Shown here: positions 1 through 9,026 of the stretch, in pieces
How the letters are laid out: each line of letters starts with the position of its first letter
Position numbering within the stretch: the stretch's first letter is position 1
Assembly: GCA_001507425.1 (NCBI GenBank)
Contig: LMAJ01000005.1
Coordinates: 62,001-126,000, forward strand
Length of the DNA stretch: 64,000 nucleotides
DNA from: Flavobacteriaceae bacterium CRH
GTDB taxonomy: Bacteria; Bacteroidota; Bacteroidia; Flavobacteriales; Flavobacteriaceae
Direction of reading: 5' to 3'
Translations under genes and position numbers: made by a program
Notes under the pieces: generated by a model
Told to the model about the DNA's origin: nothing
Seen by the model: the letters and a program-made list of their open reading frames with translations, nothing else
Databases searched by the model: none

Positions 1-708
1 TTATCATTTTTCTTTGTGCTTTTGGTAAATACTAGAATGGCATTGCTTAATGTTTTGTTGGGATTTGGTATTGTTTTGTTTTTGGAGATAAAATACAAAT
101 TCAACTTAAAAAACATTGCAATAAAATCAATAACAGTATTAATTTTATTAGCAGGAATTTTGTTTTTCTTCGTTCAAAAAAATCCATACATGGAAGAGAA
201 ATATTCTAAAGCAACATTTGCCTATATGGATAAAGTGGGAAAACTAGACGAAATTGATCATCCTGAAATTAAAGTTTTCAATTCATTCGTAACAAGGTTA
301 TCAATATGGAAATCTGCTTGGGAATTGTCTGTAAAAAACCTTCCTTTTGGAGTTGGAGCTTCTGACGGAAAACCGGAATTAGTAAAATATTACAAACAAA
401 CCAACCAGCATTTTTTGGCAAAATATGAATTCCCAACGCATAACCAGTTTCTTGATTTTTTATTAAAATTCGGAATCCTTGGTCCAATAATAGTATTACT
501 TTATATATTTACGATTGGGTTTTTAGGTTACGATTTAAAAAGCGCCATTATACTTTCGTTTTTTATGATCTTCTTTACTTCAAATTTAACCGATGATTTT
601 TTGCTTCGTTTTGACGGAATAGCCTTCAGCGGATTTTGGTCATCAATTTTTGCCGGTTACTGGTTGCAGCAAAAAGTTATTCCAAATAAATATCCAGAAG
701 CTGTTTAA
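1..708 (+). CDS. O-antigen ligase/polymerase family protein, 5' end cut off by window
   Basis: The frame is open through base 1, so the gene starts upstream; only the C-terminal ~235 residues are visible. It has hydrophobic membrane segments near the start and again at about residues 150-215. A large periplasmic loop carries a GVGASDGK stretch followed by THNQFLDFLLKFGILG, the typical HNxxL...GxxG signature of Wzy/WaaL-type enzymes. A TRMALLN stretch near the start fits the conserved TRsAll motif. These enzymes polymerise or ligate lipid-linked glycans at the periplasmic face of the inner membrane. The downstream sugar genes agree. Polymerase versus ligase cannot be decided from this fragment. 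Confidence 0.8.
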   Translation, partial: LSFFFVLLVNTRMALLNVLLGFGIVLFLEIKYKFNLKNIAIKSITVLILLAGILFFFVQKNPYMEEKYSKATFAYMDKVGKLDEIDHPEIKVFNSFVTRLSIWKSAWELSVKNLPFGVGASDGKPELVKYYKQTNQHFLAKYEFPTHNQFLDFLLKFGILGPIIVLLYIFTIGFLGYDLKSAIILSFFMIFFTSNLTDDFLLRFDGIAFSGFWSSIFAGYWLQQKVIPNKYPEAV

Positions 709-1753
709 AATTTTGATTTGTATCGAATAATTCCTGACATCTTTGTAAGGCATTTTCGCCAAACAATGATCTGGTTTTCGGGTCTTTTAAGACCTCAAAA
801 TAAGAATCTAACTCATCAATTTGATCAAATAAAAATCCTGTTTTATTGTGTAGAACTACATCTTTGTTGCCAATAATATTAGTTGCAATTACAGGTTTTT
901 GAAGCACCATAGCTTCGAGAACAGCAATTGGCAAACCTTCCCAAAGAGAAGTTTGAAGGTAAATATCAATAGTGTTTAATCTTTTAAAGACCTTTTTTTT
1001 ATCTAAAATCCAACCTGTAATCGTAATGTTTGGCGCAGTAATCAAATGATTTAATTCTCCGTCACCAATCCACAAAAAATCAAAATCAGGAAATCGTAGT
1101 GCAATTTCATTAAATAACTCCGGATTTCTTGCAGCCGTAATTCGTCCCACAATTCCGATGGTTATTTTTGAATTTTGATGAGGTAAAAACTGCTGAAGAA
1201 TATCCTGAATGTCGACTCCGTTTCTGACTAATTTCGAAAGTCCTATTTTCTTAGCAATTTCAAATTCAGTATCGCCACAAGCAATTATTGTTCCGCCAAA
1301 TACACATTGAAAAGTTTTCTCAATAGTATGATATAATTTTTTAGAAGTTTTTGAAATATCGGTCCTTAAAAAAGCATAACCATGTGGTGTATAAAAAATT
1401 CTCTTTTTCGTGAATAAGAAAAAATATGCAATCCGGCCTAAAACTCCAGCTTTTGAGGAATGAAGATGGATAATATCTGGATTCATTTTTCGAAGTTCAC
1501 TAGTTAATTTAAAAATAGACTTTAAATCCTTAACAGGAGAAATCTTGCGAACCATATCAATCGAAATCAAATTTACTGTATTTGAAAACTCAGCATTTAC
1601 TTTTTGAGTACTAACTCCGTTTCTGTTTTCGCTGTAAATAATAGTAGTTTCTAAAGTTTTATTGATTTCTTCGTCTCCAAAGAAATTCGACAAATCTCTA
1701 AAATAAGTATAAACGCCTCCTTCTAATGCTTCAACAATATGTACAACTTTCAA
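677..1753 (-). CDS. Glycosyltransferase family 4 (GT-B)
   Basis: This 358-residue protein has the normal length for GT4 enzymes. The N-terminus opens with HIVEALEGG, the acceptor-side Rossmann start, and the C-terminal half carries EGLPIAVLEAMVLQKPVIAT, the conserved ExxxxxxxE nucleotide-sugar binding motif. It probably transfers a sugar to a lipid-linked or polysaccharide intermediate on the cytoplasmic side. The start codon is TTG at 1753; no in-frame ATG lies nearby and an in-frame stop sits a few codons upstream. It converges with the O-antigen ligase gene and overlaps it by about 32 bp. Donor and acceptor are unknown. Confidence 0.88.
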   Translation of the reverse strand: MKVVHIVEALEGGVYTYFRDLSNFFGDEEINKTLETTIIYSENRNGVSTQKVNAEFSNTVNLISIDMVRKISPVKDLKSIFKLTSELRKMNPDIIHLHSSKAGVLGRIAYFFLFTKKRIFYTPHGYAFLRTDISKTSKKLYHTIEKTFQCVFGGTIIACGDTEFEIAKKIGLSKLVRNGVDIQDILQQFLPHQNSKITIGIVGRITAARNPELFNEIALRFPDFDFLWIGDGELNHLITAPNITITGWILDKKKVFKRLNTIDIYLQTSLWEGLPIAVLEAMVLQKPVIATNIIGNKDVVLHNKTGFLFDQIDELDSYFEVLKDPKTRSLFGENALQRCQELFDTNQNFKQLLDIYLE

Positions 1754-1869
1754 AACAAGTAAAATTTAGTTTTGTAAAAATAGAACAAAGCGATTAATAA
1801 TATGTCAAAAAACGAAATCTAACAAATTAGTAATATTTTTTTCTCAATTTAAAAGGTCAGATATTTTAT

Positions 1870-1877
1870 TACATTTG
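1870..1877 (+). promoter_or_regulatory. Bacteroidota -7 promoter box TACATTTG
   Basis: TACATTTG fits the Bacteroidota consensus TAnnTTTG. It lies about 48 bases before the ATG of the UDP-glucuronate decarboxylase gene and is the first such site after the divergent GT4 gene. It is a plausible promoter for the three-gene sugar operon that follows. No convincing -33 element was defined. Confidence 0.5.
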
Positions 1878-1924
1878 TGCATATTTAAAGCTTTCAGCAA
1901 AACAGAAGGTTCAATAAAATCATT

Positions 1925-2908
1925 ATGAAAAGAATACTTATTACCGGAGCAGCGGGTTTTTTAGGATCACATTTGTGCGATCGGTTTATTAAAGAAGGTT
2001 ACTACGTTATCGGAATGGATAATTTGATTACAGGAGATCTTAAAAACATAGAACATTTATTCAAATTAGAACACTTTGAGTTTTATCATCATGATATTAC
2101 TAAATTCGTTCATATTCCGGGTGATTTAGATTATATATTACATTTTGCTTCACCAGCAAGTCCAATTGATTATTTAAAAATTCCGATTCAAACCTTAAAA
2201 GTTGGATCTTTAGGAACCCATAATTTGTTAGGTTTGGCAAGAGTTAAAAAAGCCCGAATTTTGATTGCTTCGACTTCAGAAGTGTATGGAGATCCATTGG
2301 TTCATCCACAAACAGAAGAATATTACGGAAACGTAAATACAATAGGGCCAAGAGGTGTTTATGATGAAGCCAAACGTTTTCAGGAATCAATAACAATGGC
2401 TTATCATACATTTCATGGTGTAGAAACAAGAATTGTTCGTATTTTTAATACCTATGGACCAAGAATGCGATTGAATGACGGACGAGTTATTCCTGCCTTT
2501 ATCGGTCAGGCATTAAGAGGTGAAGATTTGACGATTTTTGGCGACGGTATGCAAACCCGTTCTTTTTGTTACGTAGACGATCAGGTCGAAGGTATTTTTA
2601 GATTACTGCATTCTGATTATGTGTACCCGGTAAATATTGGAAATCCTGACGAAATCACCATTAAAGATTTTGCCGAAGAAATTATAAAACTAACAGGAAC
2701 AAATCAAAAAGTAGTATATCATCCTTTACCAATAAACGATCCGTTGCAACGTCAGCCAGATACAACAAAAGCAAAAGAATTATTGGGTTGGGAAGCAAAA
2801 GTAAACCGTTCTGAAGGAATGAAGATTACGTACGATTATTTTAGATCACTTTCTAAAGAAGAACTTTCAAAAGAAGAGCATAAAGATTTTTCGAATTACA
2901 TAAAATAG
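1925..2908 (+). CDS. uxs: UDP-glucuronate decarboxylase (UDP-xylose synthase)
   Basis: This is a 327-residue extended short-chain dehydrogenase. The N-terminal GAAGFLGSH is the NAD-binding glycine motif. [20 protein letters not shown] and YDEAKR (the catalytic YxxxK) are hallmarks of the UXS branch rather than of GalE or RmlB. The enzyme converts UDP-glucuronate to UDP-xylose with bound NAD, supplying a pentose donor. It is followed after 16 bases by the initiating sugar transferase and a GT2, so xylose may enter the surface glycan. The close alternative is another UDP-sugar epimerase, but the motif set favours UXS. Confidence 0.9.
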   Translation: MKRILITGAAGFLGSHLCDRFIKEGYYVIGMDNLITGDLKNIEHLFKLEHFEFYHHDITKFVHIPGDLDYILHFASPASPIDYLKIPIQTLKVGSLGTHNLLGLARVKKARILIASTSEVYGDPLVHPQTEEYYGNVNTIGPRGVYDEAKRFQESITMAYHTFHGVETRIVRIFNTYGPRMRLNDGRVIPAFIGQALRGEDLTIFGDGMQTRSFCYVDDQVEGIFRLLHSDYVYPVNIGNPDEITIKDFAEEIIKLTGTNQKVVYHPLPINDPLQRQPDTTKAKELLGWEAKVNRSEGMKITYDYFRSLSKEELSKEEHKDFSNYIK

Positions 2909-2924
2909 TATTAGAAAGAACAAT

Positions 2925-4292
2925 ATGACAGCGTTTCAAACAGGAAGATATTCAAAATATATCAGGCCAATCAGTATTTTAATCGATCTGATGGTAATTG
3001 GTATATTGAGTTTTTTTGTGTTTAAAGAATTGATTACAAATATTTTGTCATTCGTTTTATATCAATATTTAGCGTGGGCCTTAATTGCTTTTTCTATAAA
3101 ATTTTATGATATTTATAGATTTACGCCACCAGTTGTAATTGCTTCAAAAATATTCAGACAAGGAATTCTGTTTCTTTTAATTGTAATTGCTTTTTTTCCA
3201 TTTTCGAAACAGGCCGTTTTTAGTCAAAAAGCAATTGCAATATTTGTGTTTTCAGCAATAATATTGATTACAGTTTTTAAATTTTCATTATTTTTTTATT
3301 TAAAAAAATACAGAATAATAACAGGAAGTAATTATAGAAATGCTGTAATTATCGGATTTACATCAGAAGCAATTCAGTTAAAAAACCTTTTTGAAACAAG
3401 AAAAGATTATGGTTATCGCTTTTTGGGATACTTTTCAGATAAGAAAGAAAATCAGGAAATTACAGGAAAATTAGAGGATCTAAAGCCTTTTGTGATTGCA
3501 AATGAAGTTGATGAAATTTATTGCTCCTTGCATGAAGTGTCAAACAAATATTTGAAAGACCTGATTGATTTTGCATTTGAAAATAATAAAATAATAAAGT
3601 TTATTCCGGATACAAAAGAGATTTTTTCAAAAAACCTTAAGATTGATTATTACGATTTTTTCCCCGTACTTTCTCTAAAACAAACGATACTTAACGAACC
3701 CGCAATTAAAATTTTAAAACGTTTTTTTGACGTTTTGTTCTCCCTGATTGTTATTGTTTTTATATTATCGTGGTTGTGCCCATTATTAGCAATCTTAATA
3801 AAAATAGAATCTAAAGGGCCTGTTTTTTTCAGGCAGGGAAGACCAGGAATAGATGAAAACGAATTTGTGTGTTATAAATTTCGTTCTATGAAAATAAATA
3901 AAACAACAGAGAAAGAAGCCTCAAAAAATGATCCGCGTGTTACTTCGGTTGGTAAATTTATGAGAAAAACAAGTATTGACGAAATGCCACAATTTGTCAA
4001 TGTTTTGTTAGGAGATATGTCAGTTGTAGGGCCAAGACCACATCTTTGGTCACAAAATAAAGAGTACGGAAAGAAGTTAAAAAAATATATAATTCGTCAT
4101 TCCGTTAAACCGGGAATTACCGGATTAGCACAAGTAAGCGGTTTTAGAGGAGAAATTACGACAGAAAGAGATATGGTAAACAGAATAAAATTTGATGTTT
4201 TTTATATCGAAAACTGGTCGCTTATTCTTGATTTGAAAATAATTTTTCAAACGGTAATAAATATTTTCAAAGGCGATAAAAAAGCATATTAA
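2925..4292 (+). CDS. Polyprenyl-phosphate sugar-1-phosphate transferase (WcaJ/WbaP-like)
   Basis: This 455-residue protein has about four N-terminal membrane segments (residues 15-120), a central soluble CoA-binding-like domain, another membrane anchor near 268-290, and a C-terminal bacterial sugar transferase domain. In that domain GPVFFRQGRPG, YKFRSMK, RKTSIDEMPQ, VGPRPHL and KPGITGLAQVSG are all characteristic. It should start glycan assembly by moving a sugar-1-phosphate from UDP-sugar to undecaprenyl phosphate in the inner membrane. Its stop codon overlaps the next start (TAATG), which indicates translational coupling to the GT2. The sugar is not determined. Confidence 0.9.
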   Translation: MTAFQTGRYSKYIRPISILIDLMVIGILSFFVFKELITNILSFVLYQYLAWALIAFSIKFYDIYRFTPPVVIASKIFRQGILFLLIVIAFFPFSKQAVFSQKAIAIFVFSAIILITVFKFSLFFYLKKYRIITGSNYRNAVIIGFTSEAIQLKNLFETRKDYGYRFLGYFSDKKENQEITGKLEDLKPFVIANEVDEIYCSLHEVSNKYLKDLIDFAFENNKIIKFIPDTKEIFSKNLKIDYYDFFPVLSLKQTILNEPAIKILKRFFDVLFSLIVIVFILSWLCPLLAILIKIESKGPVFFRQGRPGIDENEFVCYKFRSMKINKTTEKEASKNDPRVTSVGKFMRKTSIDEMPQFVNVLLGDMSVVGPRPHLWSQNKEYGKKLKKYIIRHSVKPGITGLAQVSGFRGEITTERDMVNRIKFDVFYIENWSLILDLKIIFQTVINIFKGDKKAY

Positions 4293-5059
4293 TGAGTGAA
4301 TTAGTTTCGATTATAACGCCAACATTTAATGCTGGGAAATACGTTACGGCAACATTACAATCTGTAATTGAACAGAGTTATCAAAACTGGGAAATGATTC
4401 TGGTAGATGACGGATCAACAGATGACACAGTAAAAATTATTGAAGATTTTGCAGAAAAAGATAATCGGATAAAACTTTTTAAATTATCTAAAAATTCCGG
4501 AAATGGTTTCGCCAGAAATGTGGCTTTAGAAAAAGCAACAGGAAAATATATTGCTTATTTAGATGCCGATGATTTGTGGATTTCGACGAAATTAGAAAAG
4601 CAAATACAGTTTTTAAAAGCAAACAATTTACCGTTTACTTTTAGTTTTTATGATTGTATCGATGAAAATGGAAATGCTTTAAACAAAAGGGTTGAAGCTC
4701 CATTAAACCTAACTTACAAGCAATTGTTTTTTTGCAATTATGTTGGAAATTTAACGGCTATTTACGACTCTGAATATTTTGGAAAAATTGTAATTGAAGC
4801 CACAGAAAAAAGACAAGATTGGCGATTATGGCTTACTATTTTAAAACAAATTAAAATAACAAAACCAGTTCCAGAGCCGTTGGCTTTTTACAGAATTAGA
4901 AGAGATTCTATTTCCTCTTCAAAATTCAAATTGATAAAACACAATTTTGGTGTTTATCGAGATTTTCATGGTTATAATTTTGTGAGTTCTGTTTTCTTGA
5001 TGACACGGTTTTTATTTACGCAATTGATTATAAAACCAAAATATATAAAAGAAGTTTAG
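4292..5059 (+). CDS. Glycosyltransferase family 2 (GT-A)
   Basis: This 255-residue protein begins with VSIITPTFNAGKYV and carries LVDDGSTDDT and AYLDADD, the nucleotide-binding and metal-binding DxD-type motifs of GT2. No membrane segment is obvious except weak hydrophobicity near the C-terminus. It probably adds a sugar to the lipid-linked intermediate made by the preceding enzyme, with which it overlaps by one base. The specificity cannot be read from sequence. Confidence 0.88.
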   Translation: MSELVSIITPTFNAGKYVTATLQSVIEQSYQNWEMILVDDGSTDDTVKIIEDFAEKDNRIKLFKLSKNSGNGFARNVALEKATGKYIAYLDADDLWISTKLEKQIQFLKANNLPFTFSFYDCIDENGNALNKRVEAPLNLTYKQLFFCNYVGNLTAIYDSEYFGKIVIEATEKRQDWRLWLTILKQIKITKPVPEPLAFYRIRRDSISSSKFKLIKHNFGVYRDFHGYNFVSSVFLMTRFLFTQLIIKPKYIKEV

Positions 5060-5351
5060 TTTTCTTTAAGATCGCAATTTGCCGCCTCCAATTTTCAAAA
5101 TCGTTTATTAAGTTCAAACAAATTCTTTAAGTTCACAATTTTTGACCTTGAAGAATTATACTCAATTTCAGTTAGTTGAAACATAAAATTTGAAGGAAAA
5201 CGAGAAAATTTTCTTTTTACCTGTTCATTTAATCTTTTAGTTTCAACTTCATAAAGTGAAGCCATATCACTATCAACCATTACTTTTTGATTACGGATAA
5301 ATATATTTTGTTAGAAATTGTTTCTTCAGAAAGTAAAGATTGATCGTCCAT
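5050..5351 (-). pseudogene. Decayed ORF6N-domain (KilA-N-like) DNA-binding protein gene
   Basis: Reading leftward from ATG 5351 gives a start ending in SEETISNKI. A two-base insertion then shifts the frame, and the second frame continues IRNQKVMVDSDMASLYEVETKRLNEQVKRK and on through PSNFMFQLT, the ORF6N signature. That frame stops at 5095, and a further frame beyond the stop still reads GGGKL, a relic of the family's WGGRRKLPY region. At least two frameshifts plus loss of the C-terminal half mark it as a pseudogene. ORF6N proteins are phage- and mobile-element-associated regulators, so this is probably a scar of past transfer beside the polysaccharide locus. Confidence 0.7.
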
Positions 5352-5390
5352 AAGTTTTAAATAAAAAGCAACTGTAAGATTTTATGTATA

Positions 5391-6701
5391 TTACAAATAA
5401 GATTTAAACTGTTTCAATTTTCCGCGATTAGTTCTTTCTAAAACTGTTTTTCGGGTAAAAGTGAAGTTTAAATTTTGTTCTAGATATAATTCTATTGCCT
5501 GTTTTATTTTCTGAATTTGAGCAGAATCTAATTCATTTTCAGAAACATATTCAATTTCAAAAGAATCTAATTTTGTTTGTTTGATGATAAATTCTTTTAC
5601 ATTTCCATCATCTTCAATTATACTTTTGGTGACGTAATAAAAGGTCAAACCTGGCGATTTTTTTCCGCTTGGCAAAATCGCAACATCATTCGTTCTCCCA
5701 ATTAATTTTTTTAAGATGGGTTTTTGGAGTGTGCTTTTTTCGTCTAAAATTCCAATATCACCGATCTCATATCTGATAAACGGATTTGCTTTATTGAATA
5801 AAGAAGTAATTACAATTCGGCCTTCTTCACCGAAAGGGAGAACATTATTATTTTCATCTAAAATTTCAACAAAAAGTGTTTCGGCATTCACTTGCCATTC
5901 GCCTTTTGGATTTTCAAAAGCGATCAAATCAAGTTCTGAAGCACCATATTCATTGATAATCGGTATTCCGAATTGTTTTTCCAACAGTTTTTTATCCGAT
6001 TCAAAAAGCATTTCAGAAGTAACAAAACAAGCTTTCAAGGTTGGGCAAATTTCATTTAGAACAATATTTTTCTTTTCTAAATATTTAGCAAATAAAACAA
6101 TCGAGCTAGTGTAACCGTTGATATAATCAAATTTTTTAGTTTTGAATTTTTCCAGAAATTTCTCCAAAACTTCATCAGATAAATCGAAAACCGGAAATCG
6201 AAAACGGCGACTCAAAAAATCCTTAAAACGTTCTTTTTGGTAGCCAACAAAATCCATCGGAATGCCATAAAAGCGCGCTTGATACGAATGATTAAAATCA
6301 ATACCAAACCAACCAAAACGCATAATATTTGAAGCCCAGGTTAAAGCATGCGAATATTTATCTTTAGCAAAAACAAAAGGAGTTCCGCTCGATCCGGAAG
6401 TTTTGTTGAGGTAAACATTTTTTAAAGTATACTCTTTTGAAAGCCTTTCTTCAAGAGGTTTTTGTAGATTGTGCTTATTAAGAATGGGCAAATCTTCCCA
6501 TTTTAATTCAACTTTATTTCCAACTAATTCTTTATAAAAAGAGTTGTTTTTTAAATGAAAATCAACAATTTCATTTTTTTTGTTTTGAAGGAAAACAGCA
6601 AAATCTTCTTCAGATAAATTCACAATTCGATTCAATTCGGCTTTAGCTTTCTGGATTGGAAAACCATTTAATTTTAAGGAAAAATCAAAAAGTGGAATCA
6701 T
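5391..6701 (-). CDS. CapK/PaaK-like adenylate-forming enzyme
   Basis: This 436-residue protein carries NKTSGSSGTPFVF (the AMP/phosphate-binding P-loop-like motif), NEYGASELD and RYEIGDIG, which place it in the phenylacetate-CoA ligase/CapK branch of ANL enzymes. Relatives sit in capsule and O-antigen loci and are thought to activate a carboxylate for transfer to a glycan; that role is inferred here from position. Its ATG overlaps the higA stop by one base (TAATG), so it appears co-transcribed with the toxin-antitoxin pair. A second, more canonical PaaK-like protein lies at 47184-48476. Confidence 0.82.
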   Translation of the reverse strand: MIPLFDFSLKLNGFPIQKAKAELNRIVNLSEEDFAVFLQNKKNEIVDFHLKNNSFYKELVGNKVELKWEDLPILNKHNLQKPLEERLSKEYTLKNVYLNKTSGSSGTPFVFAKDKYSHALTWASNIMRFGWFGIDFNHSYQARFYGIPMDFVGYQKERFKDFLSRRFRFPVFDLSDEVLEKFLEKFKTKKFDYINGYTSSIVLFAKYLEKKNIVLNEICPTLKACFVTSEMLFESDKKLLEKQFGIPIINEYGASELDLIAFENPKGEWQVNAETLFVEILDENNNVLPFGEEGRIVITSLFNKANPFIRYEIGDIGILDEKSTLQKPILKKLIGRTNDVAILPSGKKSPGLTFYYVTKSIIEDDGNVKEFIIKQTKLDSFEIEYVSENELDSAQIQKIKQAIELYLEQNLNFTFTRKTVLERTNRGKLKQFKSYL

Positions 6702-7003
6702 TAAACAGCTTCTTTTAAATCGTAACGTTTAATCGATTTCAATTCCTGACCTTTATTTGATTCTTCTTCTTCAATATCAAAATCGTCCTGAAGTCCCAAC
6801 CAAAATTTAGCTGAATTTCCAAAATAGTGACTTAAACGCAAGGCAGTGTCAGCGGTAATTCTGCGGTTTCCTTTAACAATTTCAGAAATTCTTGTTTGGG
6901 GAATTTTCAAATCTTTAGATAAACGATATGGTGTAATGTTTAGAGGGATTAAAAATTCTTCTGATAAAATTTCTCCGGGATGTATATTTTTTAGTTTTTC
7001 CAT
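6701..7003 (-). CDS. higA: HigA-type antitoxin (HTH XRE)
   Basis: The protein is 100 residues from the ATG at 7003. I prefer this to a longer frame opening at 7066, because MEKLKNIHPGEIL is the standard HigA beginning and the longer form would run into higB. NIHPGEIL, the helix-turn-helix around LSKDLKIPQTRISEIVKGNR, and SHYFGNSAKFWLGLQ are diagnostic for HigA. It should bind and neutralise HigB and repress the operon. higB ends 10 bases upstream of this start. The tail is acidic (DIEEEES), which is common in antitoxins. Confidence 0.9.
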   Translation of the reverse strand: MEKLKNIHPGEILSEEFLIPLNITPYRLSKDLKIPQTRISEIVKGNRRITADTALRLSHYFGNSAKFWLGLQDDFDIEEEESNKGQELKSIKRYDLKEAV

Positions 7004-7013
7004 TTGTAATTTT

Positions 7014-7295
7014 TTAATGATAGTCAACAATTTCCACATTTGTGGCATTTCCGTTTTCCCAACCAAAAATTATCCGCCATTGATTGTTAATTCTGATACT
7101 ATAAAAATCTTTCAAATTACCATTTAACTTTTCTAAATGATTTGAAGGTGGAATTCTCAAATCAATTATGTTTTGAGAGTTGTTCAGCATTCTGAGTTTC
7201 CTTCTGCCAATTTGTTGTATTTCAATTGAAGGTTTTTTGACAACAATACCATTCCAAATTTTTTCAGTTTCTTTCGAGCCAAATGAAATTATCAT
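7014..7295 (-). CDS. higB: HigB-type toxin (RelE-fold mRNA interferase)
   Basis: This 93-residue RelE/ParE-superfamily protein carries LRIPPSNHLEKLNG, FYSIRINNQWRIIFGW and a C-terminal VEIVDYH, all typical of HigB. HigB toxins cleave mRNA at the ribosome; the terminal D-Y-H and the RINxQWRI arginines are the expected functional positions. The toxin gene precedes the antitoxin gene, the usual hig order. A TACTTTTG promoter box lies about 20 bases upstream of its ATG. Confidence 0.9.
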   Translation of the reverse strand: MIISFGSKETEKIWNGIVVKKPSIEIQQIGRRKLRMLNNSQNIIDLRIPPSNHLEKLNGNLKDFYSIRINNQWRIIFGWENGNATNVEIVDYH

Positions 7296-7315
7296 ACCTT
7301 TTGCATTACTAACGT

Positions 7316-7323
7316 CAAAAGTA
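7316..7323 (-). promoter_or_regulatory. -7 promoter box TACTTTTG for higBA
   Basis: On the minus strand TACTTTTG matches TAnnTTTG and lies about 20 bases before the higB start. It would drive higB-higA and possibly the capK-like gene. No clear operator palindrome was recognised next to it. Confidence 0.5.
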
Positions 7324-7358
7324 AGTAAAAAAAATTATTATTTAAGGTTAAAACCCAC

Positions 7359-7366
7359 TATTTTTG
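7359..7366 (+). promoter_or_regulatory. -7 promoter box TATTTTTG for purD
   Basis: TATTTTTG matches TAnnTTTG and is followed after 24 bases by the purD ATG, giving a short leader. It is divergent from the higBA promoter, with only about 35 bp between the two boxes. No purine riboswitch or PurR-type palindrome was seen in that space. Confidence 0.55.
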
Positions 7367-7390
7367 CACCACAACTAAATACAACTTACC

Positions 7391-8665
7391 ATGACAATTT
7401 TACTATTGGGATCAGGCGGAAGAGAACATGCATTTGCATGGAAAATGATTCAAAGCCCACTTTGCGAAAAACTTTTTGTTGCACCAGGAAATGCGGGAAC
7501 AGCTGCAATTGCTACAAACGTTGCAATGTCTCCAACTGATTTTGAAGCTATAAAAGCATTCGTTCTTCAGGAAAATGTAAAAATGGTGGTTGTAGGACCA
7601 GAAGATCCTTTGGTAAAAGGGATTTACGATTATTTTAAAAACGACGAAAGTTTACAACATATTCCTGTTATTGGTCCATCAAAATTGGGGGCACAATTAG
7701 AAGGAAGCAAAGAATTTGCTAAAGAATTCCTGATGAAACATAACATTCCAACTGCAGCATACGACAGTTTTACTGCCGAAACAGTTGAAAATGGATGTGC
7801 ATTTCTTGAAACGTTACAGCCTCCATACGTTTTAAAAGCCGATGGTTTAGCTGCGGGAAAAGGAGTTTTGATTATTCAGGATCTTGAAGAAGCGAAAACG
7901 GAATTAAGAAATATGCTGGTTCACCAAAAATTTGGTGCAGCAAGTTCAAAAGTAGTGATCGAAGAATTTTTGGACGGAATAGAATTGAGCTGTTTTGTTT
8001 TGACAGACGGAAAAAGCTATAAAATTCTTCCAACGGCAAAAGATTACAAACGTATTGGCGAAGGCGACACAGGATTAAATACAGGCGGAATGGGAGCAGT
8101 TTCTCCGGTTCCTTATGTTGATGCTGTTTTGATGGAAAAAATCGAAACTCGTATCGTAAAACCAACAATAGAAGGTTTTCAAAAAGACGGAATCGAATAT
8201 AAAGGTTTTGTATTTATTGGTTTGATTAATGTAAAAAACGAGCCAATTGTTATTGAGTACAACGTAAGAATGGGAGATCCTGAAACTGAAGTTGTAGTAC
8301 CGAGATTAAAATCTGATTTGGTTGAATTGTTTCAATCTGTGGCAGATCAAAAATTAGATGCTTTCGAATTAGAGGTTGATCCAAGAAGTGCAACTACAAT
8401 CATGGTAGTTTCTGGCGGATATCCTGAAGATTTTGAAAAAGGAAAAGTTATCACCGGACTAGAAAATATTACAGATTCTATAGTTTTTCACGCCGGGACA
8501 AAATTAGATGGCAATAATGTCGTTAGTAATGGAGGACGTGTTTTGACTGTAACATCATATGGAGACGATTTTCAACAGGCCATAAAAAAATCTTACCAAA
8601 ATATAGATAAACTAAATTTTGATAAGATGTATTTTAGAAAAGATATTGGCTTCGACTTACTTTAA
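7391..8665 (+). CDS. purD: Phosphoribosylamine-glycine ligase (GAR synthetase)
   Basis: This 424-residue protein has full family length. LLLGSGGREHAFAWK at the N-terminus, the ATP-grasp region with LKADGLAAGKGV, NTGGMGAVSPVP, and EYNVRMGDPETEVV near residue 290 are classic PurD motifs. It joins glycine to 5-phosphoribosylamine with ATP in step two of cytosolic de novo purine synthesis. It has its own promoter and is followed by a convergent small gene overlapping its last 9 bases. Nothing unusual was seen. Confidence 0.97.
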   Translation: MTILLLGSGGREHAFAWKMIQSPLCEKLFVAPGNAGTAAIATNVAMSPTDFEAIKAFVLQENVKMVVVGPEDPLVKGIYDYFKNDESLQHIPVIGPSKLGAQLEGSKEFAKEFLMKHNIPTAAYDSFTAETVENGCAFLETLQPPYVLKADGLAAGKGVLIIQDLEEAKTELRNMLVHQKFGAASSKVVIEEFLDGIELSCFVLTDGKSYKILPTAKDYKRIGEGDTGLNTGGMGAVSPVPYVDAVLMEKIETRIVKPTIEGFQKDGIEYKGFVFIGLINVKNEPIVIEYNVRMGDPETEVVVPRLKSDLVELFQSVADQKLDAFELEVDPRSATTIMVVSGGYPEDFEKGKVITGLENITDSIVFHAGTKLDGNNVVSNGGRVLTVTSYGDDFQQAIKKSYQNIDKLNFDKMYFRKDIGFDLL

Positions 8666-8887
8666 AAAAGAGTGAGCTGTAGTATCTTGGTTTTCTGTTC
8701 CGGCGTCATCAAAAATGCGTAATTGTTTAATCCAGTAAACAATTGCGCTTGCGCAGATGATCATAAAAATCCAGTTAATTGTGTTTGCACCAAACCAGGT
8801 AATTAGTTCTAAATGACGTAAAAAGTCAAGTGGAGCAAATAAAATGTTAACGAACAAGTATTGTATTCCTTCAAAAAAAGCTGTCAT
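8657..8887 (-). CDS. Small membrane protein, probable DUF6341 family
   Basis: This 76-residue protein has a hydrophobic stretch around residues 36-55 (GANTINWIFMIICASAIVYWI) flanked by polar ends. From memory it matches a Flavobacteriia-restricted family of unknown function that is regularly found between purD and upp. It converges on purD with a 9-base overlap. I can give no function; inner-membrane location is likely. Confidence 0.72.
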   Translation of the reverse strand: MTAFFEGIQYLFVNILFAPLDFLRHLELITWFGANTINWIFMIICASAIVYWIKQLRIFDDAGTENQDTTAHSFLK

Positions 8888-9026
8888 AATTTATAAAATT
8901 ATATGTTATTATTGTTTTGTAACGCATTGAAGACAAAATTCAATTAAAAGAATCTTTTTTCAACTTGTTGGTTTTCCTTTTTAAACAAGTATTATATTTA
9001 CAATCACAAAAGTATAAAATATCCTT

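Noticed and set aside
5095..5280. Small intact gene for an ORF6N protein
   Set aside because: The 61-codon frame covers only the middle of the domain; pieces of both ends lie in other frames, so it is a pseudogene.
7004..7066. Longer higA start at 7066
   Set aside because: It would overlap higB and add 21 residues before the canonical HigA beginning.
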